64,000 bases of DNA from Pseudozobellia sp. WGM2 (GTDB lineage Bacteria; Bacteroidota; Bacteroidia; Flavobacteriales; Flavobacteriaceae): positions 1-64,000 of the forward strand of contig NZ_JADNYK010000003.1 in the NCBI RefSeq assembly GCF_017810075.1. Direction: 5' to 3'. A model generated the notes under the pieces. That model worked only from the letters and a program-made list of their open reading frames with translations. It ran no database searches and was not told where the DNA came from. Below, piece after piece: positions 17,201 to 26,331 of the stretch (position 1 is its first letter; the number at the start of each line of letters is the position of its first letter). Both the position numbers and the translations under genes were made by a program.

Positions 17201-17800
17201 ATGGCCGAATTCTGGGAAGACAATTTTAAAGAGAAACAAGAAATGTGGGGTATGAAGCCCGCAAATTCTGCAATCCTAACAAAAGACCTGTTTCTAGCAA
17301 AAGGAATAAAAAACATACTGGTACCCGGTTTCGGGTATGGGAGAAATGCTCAAGTTTTTCAAGATAACGGTATCGAAGTTACGGGAATTGAAATCTCTCG
17401 AACGGCTATTGAGCTTTACCATAAGCATTTCGGAGATGCAATGACGGTACACCACGGTTCGGTCACCAACATGCCTGTTGAAACCGACAAATATGACGGC
17501 ATTTATTGTTTTGCACTGATTCATTTGCTAAATCAAAAAGAACGGAAGAAACTGATTCGAGATTGTTATAATCAGTTGAAGAGCGGTGGCATTATGGTAT
17601 TTACAGCAATTACCAAAGAAGCTAAGACTTATGGGAAAGGTTCGCCTCTTGGCAAAGATCGTTTTGAAATTTTTGATGGCCTACAGTTATTTTTTTATGA
17701 CCAAGAATCCGTTAATGCCGAGTTTGACCAAGTCGGTCTTTACGAAGTGTTAGAAATTGAAGAAGACCAACCTATGTATTTAATAAAATGCCATAAGTAG
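17201..17800 (+). CDS. Class I SAM-dependent methyltransferase (TehB-like)
   Basis: A 199-residue protein, eight bases after the small protein and thus third gene of the flavoprotein operon. It begins AEFWEDNFKEKQEMWGMKPAN, as in the TehB/thiopurine methyltransferase group; the SAM site is ILVPGFGYGRNAQVFQDNGI (about 38-57) followed by VTGIEIS. YDGIYCFALIHLLNQ and LKSGGIMVFTAITKE are the later core strands. Substrate unknown; related enzymes methylate thiols or metalloid oxyanions. Together with the Fur-family regulator and the CPYC flavoprotein this suggests a stress-related module. Confidence 0.82.
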   Translation: MAEFWEDNFKEKQEMWGMKPANSAILTKDLFLAKGIKNILVPGFGYGRNAQVFQDNGIEVTGIEISRTAIELYHKHFGDAMTVHHGSVTNMPVETDKYDGIYCFALIHLLNQKERKKLIRDCYNQLKSGGIMVFTAITKEAKTYGKGSPLGKDRFEIFDGLQLFFYDQESVNAEFDQVGLYEVLEIEEDQPMYLIKCHK

Positions 17801-17802
17801 TT

Positions 17803-18240
17803 ATGCAAACGTAACAATTCTATAAAGAATTCGATATTGATACTGAACGCAATTGGCATATGATATTTGTACTTCTTGAAAAAGAAGAGAAACTATCTAC
17901 TACAGAAATAGCCGATTCACTACAGATTAGCCACCCTGGGGTTATCAAACTGGTAAAGAAAATGAAGAAAAATGGGTACTTGCAATCTGAGCAAGACCCG
18001 AATGACGGTAGAAAACATCTTTTATGGTTATCTCAGAAAGCGATAGATAACTTACCCCAGCTTCACTACTATTGGAATATTGCCACCACAGCTTTAGAAG
18101 CAATGATGAACCATTAAACAGCGCTTTTAGAAGAACTTCGAGTGGTAGAACAACACTTGATAGATTCAGACTTTAAAAAAAGAATCGTACTAAAGTTGAA
18201 CGAGAAAAAAGAGTGGGACTATGATGCTAAAAATATTATT
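17803..18240 (+). pseudogene. MarR-family regulator remnant with two in-frame stops
   Basis: One frame carries a MarR-type winged helix: FYKEFDIDTERNWHMIFVLL, then KLSTTEIADSLQISHPGVIK, LVKKMKKNGYL, DGRKHLLWLS. It is interrupted by TAA at 17812-17814 and TAA at 18115-18117, yet the same frame resumes with plausible sequence on both sides (MQT before; TALLEELRVVEQHLIDSDFK after). The normal N-terminal dimerisation helices (about 30 residues) are also missing. The longest stop-free piece with a start codon is 17860-18117 (85 residues), which keeps the DNA-binding wing but not the dimer helices. I read it as a decayed gene. Confidence 0.7.
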
Positions 18241-18496
18241 GGATATCTCAGGATGGGCGGTATCGATAATGGTACTGGCCTCCTACTCCCTTACCTCATT
18301 TAAAACAAATGACTTTTCAAAAATTTTCAGCCACCTCAACCTAATAGGCAGCATGCTCATCGTTTTAAATTGTCTATATTACAATGCCATACCTTCATTT
18401 TTTACAAACATAGTTTTAACGTGTATTGCCCTTTTCTTTATTTACTGTAGAAGAAAGCACTTGGTAAAATCGTCTTTTGGCCTGGAAAAAAAATAA
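18221..18496 (+). CDS. Small membrane protein, CBU_0592-like
   Basis: A 91-residue protein with three hydrophobic segments (about 7-25, 39-55 and 60-78). GWAVSIMVLASYSLTS, HLNLIGSMLIVLNCLYYNAIPSFFTNI resembles a widespread family of three-helix inner-membrane proteins (CBU_0592-like) without known function. The start overlaps the tail of the MarR remnant. Nothing in the neighbours defines its role. Confidence 0.65.
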   Translation: MMLKILLDISGWAVSIMVLASYSLTSFKTNDFSKIFSHLNLIGSMLIVLNCLYYNAIPSFFTNIVLTCIALFFIYCRRKHLVKSSFGLEKK

Positions 18497-18708
18497 ATAC
18501 ACCCCCCCAAATAAAAACGAAATTACATTATTTTCTTTCATCACCATTTTGAATTTCTACATCAATAAATGCAATGGAATGTCATAATATTCACCTTGCT
18601 TATGCTCACAATTCACTAATTTTGAGCCATTCATTTATTATAAACAAAAGTTGTAATACCGAGAGAAACACTGAAATACTGCTAATAGTTATTTAAAATT
18701 AACCAGAT

Positions 18709-19500
18709 ATGGAAGGAATACCATTAATTGAGAATGAGATTAAAAGCCTAAGGCAACAACTTACCGACCACCGTGTATATGGCCTCTTAAGTGAAATGGA
18801 CGATGTTCGTCTGTTCATGCAAAAGCATGTCTACCCTGTTTGGGATTTTATGTCGCTTTTGAAAGCGCTTCAAAACCATTTGACCTGTACCAGTGTACCT
18901 TGGAAACCGGCAAATAATGCAAAAACAGCTCGCTTTATCAACGAAATCGTACATGGTGAAGAAACCGATGTGAATGAAAATGGTGTTCCGAAAAGTCATT
19001 TTGAAATGTATTTGGATGCTATGGAAGAGGTAAACGCCGACACTTCAAAGGTGTTGAACTTTGTTGATTCTCTTGGCGGTCTTGAAGATATCGAGGAAAA
19101 AATAAACACCTCTGACTTAAAGAAAGCGGAAAAAGATTTTCTGCTGTTCACATTTGAGACTATCAAAGAAAATAAAGTTCACAAAATAGCTTCCGCATTT
19201 ACCTTTGGAAGGGAGGACCTGATTCCTGATATGTTCTTGGAAATTATTCAACAATCTTCTAAAGAACACAAAGAGAGCTTTCCGAAGCTTACCTATTACC
19301 TAGAGCGTCATATTGAATTGGATGGCGACGAACACGGCCCGTTATCATTAGAAATGATTAAAGAGCTATGTGGCACCAGTGAATTAAATTGGTTCGAAGC
19401 TTTGGATGCCGCTAAAAATGCGCTTAAGTTTAGAATTAGGCTCTGGGACGAAATCGCTACCGAAATCGAAGACAAAAAGAAAGAAGTACAAATGGCATAG
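18709..19500 (+). CDS. DUF3050-family protein
   Basis: A 263-residue soluble protein of the DUF3050 family, whose fold is related to the all-helical haem-oxygenase/TenA group. Typical stretches are HRVYGLLSEMDDVRLFMQKH (about 21-40), VYPVWDFMSLLKALQNHLTC, VPWKPANNAKTARFINEIV and YYLERHIELDGDEHGPLS (about 204-221) with the conserved HIELDGDEHG motif. The motifs carry several His/Glu residues that could bind a metal. The reaction is unknown. The phosphotriesterase-family gene begins three bases after its stop, so the two are one operon. Confidence 0.82.
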   Translation: MEGIPLIENEIKSLRQQLTDHRVYGLLSEMDDVRLFMQKHVYPVWDFMSLLKALQNHLTCTSVPWKPANNAKTARFINEIVHGEETDVNENGVPKSHFEMYLDAMEEVNADTSKVLNFVDSLGGLEDIEEKINTSDLKKAEKDFLLFTFETIKENKVHKIASAFTFGREDLIPDMFLEIIQQSSKEHKESFPKLTYYLERHIELDGDEHGPLSLEMIKELCGTSELNWFEALDAAKNALKFRIRLWDEIATEIEDKKKEVQMA

Positions 19501-19503
19501 ACC

Positions 19504-20511
19504 ATGAATAATAGCAATCTTTTCTGGGTATTTATTCTCGCGCTCTGGCCTTGGGCCTCGTGTTTTTCGCAACAAGAAACTATTGAGACCGTTAGAGGCC
19601 CAATAGAAGTTTCTGCACTCGGCTTTTCGTTGACCCACGAGCACGTGATGTCTAACTTTGGCAAACCTCAAGGTTCAACTTCAGTTTATGATGAAGAGTC
19701 ACTGTTCAAACAGGTTCTACCCTATTTAAAGCGATTGAAGTCTTTAGGTGTCGATGCCATTTTTGATTGCACTACCGCTTATTTTGGTCGTCGAATTGAC
19801 CTTCTTAAGAAAATTTCCGAACAAACCGATATCAATATTATAACCAATACCGGTTTTTACGGAGGTGCAAATGATAAATATATACCTCAACTGGCCTACA
19901 GGAAACAGGCTGCAGAAATTGCCGAGATATGGATCAATGAGTTTGAAAACGGAATCGAAGGCACATCTGTCAGGCCTGGCTTTATTAAGTTAGCTTTTGA
20001 TAGTGGCACTCCTTCAGAAATCGACTTAAAGTTGTTTGAGGCGGGAGTACTTACACACCTAAAAACAGGACTTACCCTAGCCGTACATACCGGTGAAAAT
20101 ATCGAAGCCGCTAAGTCGGAAATGCATTTGTTAGAAAAAAATAATGTACACCCTAGTGCTTGGGTATGGGTACACGCCAATAAAGTCACAGAAGACAAAC
20201 CGTTATTAGATGCCGCTAAAAAAGGAGTTTGGATATCTCTGGATGGTGTTAATGAAACCAATTATAAGAATTACGCCCAACGTATTCAAAATTTCAAGAA
20301 AAAACAGCTACTTAATCAACTGTTGCTTTCTCACGATGGTAACGGATTTCCTGCAGGTGGTACCATTCGAAGTTTTGATGCCATCGTAAAATTTCTGATT
20401 CCTGAACTTATAGCTCTTGGTTTCACTCCAAAAGAGATCGATTTGCTTACCAAAGAAAATCCGCAAAAGGCATTTCTCCCCTCCATTAAATTGATTCGAG
20501 ATAAGAATTAG
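19504..20511 (+). CDS. Phosphotriesterase-family amidohydrolase, secreted
   Basis: A 335-residue metal-dependent hydrolase with an N-terminal signal peptide (FWVFILALWPWASCFSQ). The binuclear metal ligands of the phosphotriesterase family are present: HEH at 45-47, the bridging Lys in RPGFIKLAFDSG, His in AVHTGENIEAAK, His in WVHANKV, and Asp in LSHDGNG. Family members hydrolyse lactones, esters or organophosphates, and the Cys between signal and mature part (SCFSQ) could make it a lipoprotein. Physiological substrate unknown; lactonase activity is the usual guess. Cotranscribed with the DUF3050 gene. Confidence 0.85.
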   Translation: MNNSNLFWVFILALWPWASCFSQQETIETVRGPIEVSALGFSLTHEHVMSNFGKPQGSTSVYDEESLFKQVLPYLKRLKSLGVDAIFDCTTAYFGRRIDLLKKISEQTDINIITNTGFYGGANDKYIPQLAYRKQAAEIAEIWINEFENGIEGTSVRPGFIKLAFDSGTPSEIDLKLFEAGVLTHLKTGLTLAVHTGENIEAAKSEMHLLEKNNVHPSAWVWVHANKVTEDKPLLDAAKKGVWISLDGVNETNYKNYAQRIQNFKKKQLLNQLLLSHDGNGFPAGGTIRSFDAIVKFLIPELIALGFTPKEIDLLTKENPQKAFLPSIKLIRDKN

Positions 20512-20583
20512 AACAACTCACGTTTAGTATTCACTAGTACTTGAAAATCATCGGTATGTCTTGGATTTCTAAAGCAATTTTGC

Positions 20584-22749
20584 CTAAACACTACCCAATT
20601 GAAGGGGCATTTCTCTTAGCCGCCTACCTGTTAACCTAAACACGGCGTTTGCTATCGCGGCACCTATCGGCCCCATAGGTGGCTCTCCCACTGCACCAGG
20701 TGCATCGGCACCCTCCAATAATATCACGTCTATTTCCTTTGGGGCATGTTTCATCAAGGCCATTTGGTAAGGGCCATAAATGGTTGGGGTAAGCTCCCCG
20801 TTTTCAACTTCCATTTTCTCAAATAAAGTTGCACTCATTCCCATAATAATAGCTCCCTCACATTGTGCTCGAACCTGATCGGGGTTGACCACTAAACCGG
20901 GATCCATAGCGCAGGTCACTTTGTGCAACCTGATGTTCTTTTTATCTATGGATACTTCCACCACATGTGCACAAGGTGTATTGGCATCTGTCGAAGCCGC
21001 AACACCCATAGCCCTACCTTCTACAATCTCATCGGAGTATTTCGCTTTATCCGCTGCCGTTCGAATAACAGAGGCCAAGCGCTTACCCCTTTCATCATCC
21101 TGTAGGTGCGCCAAGCGAAATTCCACAGGATTCTTTTTAGCCTTCACAGCTAATTCATCAATAAAACTTTCAATAGCGAAGGTATTCGCCAACAAACCTA
21201 GACTACGCCACCAACTGGTAGCAAACGGTAATTTTACCCGCCACGAAACAGCCCGAAAATTTGGTATTGCGCCGTATTGAACCATACCCCCGCGCCACGC
21301 GCCCAAATCAGCACCCAAAATAGGCTCAGCAATGCCCGGCACCATTGGCGAACCAAAAGCTACATCGCCACTTGACACATTATGCTCAATGGCTTCGATA
21401 AGTCCCTCTTTATTCAGTTTGGCTTTAAGCACATGATGAGTTGGCGGCCTAAACGTATCATTTTGAAATTCTTCCTTTCGGGTAAAAAAACATTTTACAG
21501 GTTTGCCAACAGCTTTTGAAAGTAGTGCTGCCTGAATTCCGTTAGGGGTATGTAATCGCCTACCAAAACCTCCCCCTAAAAAAGTAGGGATTATATTCAC
21601 TTGATCCGCATCTAAGTCCAATCGTTCAGCAATCTCATCACGCGAAATCTTGACCACTTGGGTAGACATTATAATAGTAGCACTTTCCTCTTCAACATGG
21701 GCCAAGGCCCCATTCGGTTCAAGTTGTGCATGCGCCCCGATCGGGCTCCAATATACTGATACTATCTTAGTATCATCATTTTCAATCATAGACTTCGGAT
21801 TACCTTCTTTTTGAATAACAAAAGGTTCTCCCTTACCTACTTCAATCATTGATTTGATATCAGAGGTCTGCCAATTTTTATCCGTTTGCCAATCGACTTC
21901 AATAGCGGCTTTCGCATTCTCGGCCTCAATGAATGAGCGAGCGACAACACCGACAAAATCTTTCTCTTTCACGACTTTGACCACTCCCGGCATTTTTTCG
22001 GCCTTTGAAATATCTGCATCTTTATATTTAGCCCCAATTTTTGAAGGCCGAACCACTGACCCGTAGAGCATTTCAGGCATTGACGCATCCATACCAAAAA
22101 TAGGAGCACCGAATACCTTATCTTGCAAATCTACTCGGGCCACAGGCTTACCGATAAGCTTAAAATCTTTTATCGGCTTTAGCTCCGGCACATCAGGAAT
22201 TTCCCATTCGGTCTCTCCTTCGGCCACTTCGGCATAGGTCATCGAATTACCACCGCCGGTAACAAACCCATCGGAAACCTCGAGACCATCAGTGTTGACC
22301 CCCCATTTCTCAGCGGCCTTTATTTTCAGCATTTCACGCATAGTCGCAGCCAACTCTCGTATAGGCACCCAAAGCGCCGATAAAGAAGTACTTCCTCCGG
22401 TTGCAAAGCCATCCATATTCCCGGAAACCGACTGCGCATGAACCACGCTAATCTGTTCCATAGATATTTCCAACTCTTCCGCCACCAGTTGTGCCAGCCC
22501 TGTAAACGTTCCCTGCCCCATTTCAACCTTTGGGCTGTGCAGTACGATCGTATTATTTTCTAAAATCTCAAACCACATAATCGGAGAAGAGGTGTCTCCC
22601 ATGTATGGAGTGTCAGCCGTATTGATGGCACCGGCTATACCACGTCTGATAACGCCTCTAAACAAGTAAGTGCCCACCGCTAAGACTCCAACCGTGCCCA
22701 AACCTCCTCTGACCAAAAACTTACGCCTCGATATTTTCTTCTCTGCCAT
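20584..22749 (-). CDS. Molybdopterin-binding subunit of an exported xanthine-dehydrogenase-family hydroxylase (IorB-like)
   Basis: A 721-residue catalytic subunit that binds molybdopterin cytosine dinucleotide and hydroxylates N-heterocycles or aldehydes. A twin-arginine signal (KKISRRKFLVRGGLGTVGVL) marks Tat export to the periplasm. Visible motifs: VVRPSKIGAKY, SPIGAHAQLEPNGALAHVE, FLGGGFGRRLH, LGAWRGGMVQYGAIPNFR, and the C-terminal VGEPPMGPIGAAIANAVFRL with the catalytic Glu. I use the ATG at 22749, which follows the upstream stop by one base (TAAGATG); an ATG at 22770 in the same frame would overlap the 2Fe-2S gene. It works with the 2Fe-2S subunit and the cytochrome encoded directly upstream. 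Substrate unknown. Confidence 0.85.
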   Translation of the reverse strand: MAEKKISRRKFLVRGGLGTVGVLAVGTYLFRGVIRRGIAGAINTADTPYMGDTSSPIMWFEILENNTIVLHSPKVEMGQGTFTGLAQLVAEELEISMEQISVVHAQSVSGNMDGFATGGSTSLSALWVPIRELAATMREMLKIKAAEKWGVNTDGLEVSDGFVTGGGNSMTYAEVAEGETEWEIPDVPELKPIKDFKLIGKPVARVDLQDKVFGAPIFGMDASMPEMLYGSVVRPSKIGAKYKDADISKAEKMPGVVKVVKEKDFVGVVARSFIEAENAKAAIEVDWQTDKNWQTSDIKSMIEVGKGEPFVIQKEGNPKSMIENDDTKIVSVYWSPIGAHAQLEPNGALAHVEEESATIIMSTQVVKISRDEIAERLDLDADQVNIIPTFLGGGFGRRLHTPNGIQAALLSKAVGKPVKCFFTRKEEFQNDTFRPPTHHVLKAKLNKEGLIEAIEHNVSSGDVAFGSPMVPGIAEPILGADLGAWRGGMVQYGAIPNFRAVSWRVKLPFATSWWRSLGLLANTFAIESFIDELAVKAKKNPVEFRLAHLQDDERGKRLASVIRTAADKAKYSDEIVEGRAMGVAASTDANTPCAHVVEVSIDKKNIRLHKVTCAMDPGLVVNPDQVRAQCEGAIIMGMSATLFEKMEVENGELTPTIYGPYQMALMKHAPKEIDVILLEGADAPGAVGEPPMGPIGAAIANAVFRLTGRRLREMPLQLGSV

Positions 22750-22750
22750 C

Positions 22751-23242
22751 TTAGCTACTTGTAGTTTCATTCGTTAAATTCTCACGAGTAAGTTCACCGG
22801 CCCGATGTATAGCCTTTCGCATGCGGTAGTAAGTAGCACAACGGCATACATTAATAATATTCTTATCAATCTCTTCATCTGAAGGATTTGGATTTTTAGA
22901 CAATAAAGCGGCAGTAGCCATCATAAAACCGGGCTGACAATAGCCACATTGGGGCACCACATGTTCGACCCAAGCTTTTTGCACCGGATGCGGATTTTGC
23001 TCATTACCCAAACCTTCAATTGTCGTGATTTTCTTGTTCATTGCGAACTTAACCGCATACGAACAGGAGCGCACTGCCTCACCATCTACATGTAGGGTGC
23101 ATGCACCGCAGGCCGCCTTACCACAGCCAAATTTTGTACCTTTTAAATTCAATATATCTCGAACCACCCACAGCAAGGGCATGTTCTCGTCAGCAATCTC
23201 AAGGGCGTGGTCAACACCATTTACTTGTAATAAAATTGTCAT
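22751..23242 (-). CDS. 2Fe-2S subunit of the exported molybdenum hydroxylase (IorA-like)
   Basis: A 163-residue protein with two 2Fe-2S centres: the plant-ferredoxin type (GTKFGCGKAACGACTLHVDG) with a fourth Cys in VRSCSYAV, and the helical type in QCGYCQPGFMM and VCRCATYYRM. It passes electrons from the molybdenum site to the cytochrome. No own signal peptide is seen, so it probably crosses the membrane with the Tat-signal catalytic subunit. Six bases follow the cytochrome stop and one base precedes the catalytic gene: a tight three-gene operon. Confidence 0.9.
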   Translation of the reverse strand: MTILLQVNGVDHALEIADENMPLLWVVRDILNLKGTKFGCGKAACGACTLHVDGEAVRSCSYAVKFAMNKKITTIEGLGNEQNPHPVQKAWVEHVVPQCGYCQPGFMMATAALLSKNPNPSDEEIDKNIINVCRCATYYRMRKAIHRAGELTRENLTNETTSS

Positions 23243-23248
23243 AGCTTT

Positions 23249-23857
23249 TTATTTCGATGGAATTACCGCGCCGTTTTCAAACCATATTTCAACAGCCTTT
23301 TTAAATTCTTCTTCAGAAACGGGTGGAAGTTCTCTAAGATTCCCATCAACACCTATACCAGGTTCCCAGGCCCACAGCACGAGCTCATCTTCGGTCATAT
23401 GCTTCACCAACTCTTCGTTAGATTTACCTCCATTAGTTTCTGGATCCAATACTATTCTGGCAATTTCGGTGCGTGATAGCCCCTGCCAACCCATAGATTT
23501 CGGTGCTAAGGACCAATGTGGAGCCCCTGGGGCACCAGAGTAGTCGTTATTTTCTTCTTGATGGCAGGTTGCGCATTTCGTAGCTTGAAAACCCTTATCA
23601 GCTTTACCTCTAGCCATATCAAAATAATGGGGATGCCTGTCTTCCCCTTGCTTCGGCACATTATCATTAGGGTGACAGTTCATGCACCGTTGATGAGTGA
23701 GAACATCCATCATTTTATCGAAAGCCTCTTCAGTTTCAGTTTGTTGAACATTTGCATCGAGTACACTATATTCATCGACTTCGGGGGCACCAGAGATTAA
23801 AATAAGTATCACACCAATAACAAGAACGTGAATGAAAATTAATGCATAAGATTTCAT
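23249..23857 (-). CDS. Dihaem c-type cytochrome of the molybdenum hydroxylase operon
   Basis: A 202-residue exported protein with an N-terminal membrane anchor or signal (SYALIFIHVLVIGVILILIS) and two haem-c sites, CMNCH (about 58) and CATCH (about 93). The sequence also carries the conserved WSLAPKSMGWQGLS and VLWAWEPGIG stretches known from cytochromes next to isoquinoline-oxidoreductase-like enzymes. It is first in the operon and should take electrons from the 2Fe-2S subunit and hand them to the respiratory chain. It probably remains anchored at the periplasmic side of the membrane. Confidence 0.85.
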   Translation of the reverse strand: MKSYALIFIHVLVIGVILILISGAPEVDEYSVLDANVQQTETEEAFDKMMDVLTHQRCMNCHPNDNVPKQGEDRHPHYFDMARGKADKGFQATKCATCHQEENNDYSGAPGAPHWSLAPKSMGWQGLSRTEIARIVLDPETNGGKSNEELVKHMTEDELVLWAWEPGIGVDGNLRELPPVSEEEFKKAVEIWFENGAVIPSK

Positions 23858-23869
23858 AGGGGTAGCCTT

Positions 23870-23921
23870 AAAAAATTAGGTGGACCTTCTTAAGTTAAAA
23901 CTTTTAGAAGAACCCACCTAA
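23870..23921 (-). terminator. Intrinsic terminator downstream of metE
   Basis: TTAGGTGG (23876-23883) pairs with CCACCTAA (23914-23921), with an inner TTCT/AGAA pairing; on the minus strand the hairpin is followed by six T. It separates metE from the cytochrome-led operon. Confidence 0.75.
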
Positions 23922-23979
23922 TAAAATGTTCGAGCAATTGCCTACCAGAAAATATAGCTTACTATAACCGATTCTGAAT

Positions 23980-26286
23980 TTATGAAAACTGCAAAATTCT
24001 TTCTCTCATTTTTTTGGCCGAACCGACCAGATTGACCAAAGCGGCCTTCGTTTCTGGCCAATCTCTTGTCTTAAGTCCGCAATCAGGATTCACCCAAAGA
24101 TTTTCAACTGGAATCAACTCTGAGGCCCTTAACAACAATTTTTCCATTTCACTTTCAGAAGGCACTCGTGGCGAATGAATATCGTACACCCCGGGGCCAA
24201 TTTCATTTGGGTATTTGAAATCAACAAAAGCTTGTAATAATTCCATTTTAGAACGTGAAGTTTCGATAGTGATTACATCGGCATCCATTTCTGCTATTTT
24301 CTGTAGTATATCATTAAATTCGGAATAGCACATGTGTGTATGAATCTGAGTATCATCAGCTACCGAGCTCGCTGAAATTCTGAAAGCACGTATGGCCCAA
24401 TCCAGATATACTTCCCAATCCATTCTTCTTAAGGGTAAACCTTCCCTAATAGCGGGCTCATCGATTTGGATTACTTTTATGCCCGCTTCTTCCAGGTCGT
24501 TCACTTCATCTCTTATTGCCAAAGCTATCTGGTTACAAGTTACTGAACGGGGCTGGTCATTACGTACAAATGACCATTGCAGAATAGTCACTGGGCCGGT
24601 CAGCATACCTTTAACAGGTTTATCGGTCAGCGATTGCGCAATGGCCGACCATTTGACAGTCATGGGTTCGGGCCTGGCAACATCTCCAAATATTATTGGA
24701 GGTTTAACACAACGGGTTCCATAACTCTGTACCCATCCGAATTGGGTAAAAGCGAAACCGTTGAGGCGTTCACCGAAATACTCTACCATATCGTTTCTCT
24801 CAAACTCGCCGTGGACCAAAACATCAAGACCTACATCTTCTTGAAACTTGATAGCCTCTTTGGTCTCATTCAATAAAAATGCATCGTACTCTTCTTGAGA
24901 TATCTCGTTATTTTTAAATTTTCTTCGAAAGATGCGTACTTCTTTAGTTTGCGGAAAAGATCCAATTGTAGTTGTGGGTAATATTGGAAGATTCAACGTC
25001 TTCCGATGTTCTTTTTGGCGTTTTATGAAAGGTGATTTTCTTTGACTATCGTTATCTGTCAAAGCACGAACACGTTGTTTTACATTTTGGTCATGTATGA
25101 GCTCAGAGTCTTGCTTGTTTTGCAGATCTCTTTTGTTTTGCTCAAGTATACTGTACAACCTATCATCAAAACTACCACTTGCCAAATCTCGTAATTGCAC
25201 CACCTCCTGCAATTTTTGTACTGCAAAAGCAAGCCATCTCTCAATTTGCGGATTTAAACGATCACTTCCTATTTCCGACTCTAAATTAATAGGGCTATGA
25301 AGCAAAGAACACGATGTACCCACCCAAATTCTATCTTTAGAAAGTTTTTTCTTAGCCTTTTCAATTAGTCTTAAAGACCTTTTGAAATCATTCTTCCAAA
25401 CATTTCTTCCATCAACAACACCCAAAGAGAGAATCTTGTTGCCATTGAACAACGGATGTGACAAAATATCATCTAACTGTAACTGACAACGTATTAGATC
25501 GAGATGCAAAACTTCGACCGGCAATTCAAGCGCAAGACTTAAATTCTCACCAAAACAATCAAAATAATTGGCTAAAATGATTTTCAGCCGAGATTTATTC
25601 TCGGCAAAATATCCATAAGTTTTTTTAACGGCTGCCTGCTGTTCTGAGGTTAGGTCAGTAGCCAAAATCGGCTCATCAATTTGTACGTACTCAACACCCT
25701 CCTCAGCAATAAGGTTAAATAATTCTTGGTAAATGGGCAATAAGAATGGCAGCAATTCTAACCTATTAAACCCATCGCCTTTTTTTTTGCCTAACAGTAA
25801 AAAGGTAATCGGCCCAATAAGTACGGGTTTGGCTTCAACACCTACGCTTTTGGCCTCTCTTATTTCTTGTAAGATTTTTTCCGCATTAAGATTAAATGAT
25901 TGGTCTTTGATAAATTCTGGAACGATATAGTGATAATTGGTATCGAACCATTTGGTCATTTCCATTGCGGTGGCGTCTATATTTTCGTTTTGCAGTCCTC
26001 TGGCCATGGCAAAATATTGATCAAGCCCTTCGATACCGCTAAACCTTTCCGGAATGCAACCTAAGGTTATGCACATGTCAAGCATTTGATCATACAAAGA
26101 AAAATCGTTCGACGATATCAAATCAATTCCATAATCGGACTGTAACATCCAATTTTTCATTCGCAACTGCTTTGCTGTTTCAAGTAATTCTTCTGAAGAA
26201 ATGCTTTTTTTCCAATAGTTCTCAATAGCCCTTTTCAACTCTCTTTTTTCCCCAATTCGAGGATAGCCCAATACAATAGATTTCAT
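23980..26286 (-). CDS. metE: Cobalamin-independent methionine synthase
   Basis: MetE (768 residues) transfers the methyl group of 5-methyltetrahydropteroyl-polyglutamate to homocysteine to make methionine. The N-terminal half starts VLGYPRIGEKRELKRAIE; the catalytic C-terminal half has the LPTTTIGSFPQTKEVR start (about 436), EAGIKVIQIDEPAIREGLP, the zinc ligands His and Cys in HTHMCYSEF, Glu in ETSRSKMEL, and Cys in NPDCGLKTR. Full length. A TACATTTG -7 box is 24 bases upstream. A divergent Lrp/AsnC-type gene shares the promoter region and is a candidate regulator. Confidence 0.96.
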   Translation of the reverse strand: MKSIVLGYPRIGEKRELKRAIENYWKKSISSEELLETAKQLRMKNWMLQSDYGIDLISSNDFSLYDQMLDMCITLGCIPERFSGIEGLDQYFAMARGLQNENIDATAMEMTKWFDTNYHYIVPEFIKDQSFNLNAEKILQEIREAKSVGVEAKPVLIGPITFLLLGKKKGDGFNRLELLPFLLPIYQELFNLIAEEGVEYVQIDEPILATDLTSEQQAAVKKTYGYFAENKSRLKIILANYFDCFGENLSLALELPVEVLHLDLIRCQLQLDDILSHPLFNGNKILSLGVVDGRNVWKNDFKRSLRLIEKAKKKLSKDRIWVGTSCSLLHSPINLESEIGSDRLNPQIERWLAFAVQKLQEVVQLRDLASGSFDDRLYSILEQNKRDLQNKQDSELIHDQNVKQRVRALTDNDSQRKSPFIKRQKEHRKTLNLPILPTTTIGSFPQTKEVRIFRRKFKNNEISQEEYDAFLLNETKEAIKFQEDVGLDVLVHGEFERNDMVEYFGERLNGFAFTQFGWVQSYGTRCVKPPIIFGDVARPEPMTVKWSAIAQSLTDKPVKGMLTGPVTILQWSFVRNDQPRSVTCNQIALAIRDEVNDLEEAGIKVIQIDEPAIREGLPLRRMDWEVYLDWAIRAFRISASSVADDTQIHTHMCYSEFNDILQKIAEMDADVITIETSRSKMELLQAFVDFKYPNEIGPGVYDIHSPRVPSESEMEKLLLRASELIPVENLWVNPDCGLKTRDWPETKAALVNLVGSAKKMRERILQFS

Positions 26287-26309
26287 AATTTTTATTTTAA
26301 AAACTCTAC

Positions 26310-26317
26310 CAAATGTA
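26310..26317 (-). promoter_or_regulatory. -7 promoter box of metE
   Basis: On the minus strand TACATTTG matches the Bacteroidota -7 consensus TAnnTTTG exactly, 24 bases before the metE ATG. The -33 element is weak. Confidence 0.55.
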
Positions 26318-26331
26318 TAAATAGCAGTTAT

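Noticed and set aside
13315-18240. Phage-defence island
   Set aside because: The methyltransferases are small-molecule type without DNA-methylase motifs (no DPPY or PCQ), and no nuclease, helicase or toxin gene accompanies them.
20584-23857. CO dehydrogenase or true xanthine dehydrogenase
   Set aside because: There is no separate FAD subunit, the catalytic subunit has a Tat signal, and a cytochrome is in the operon; this fits the IorAB-like periplasmic group.
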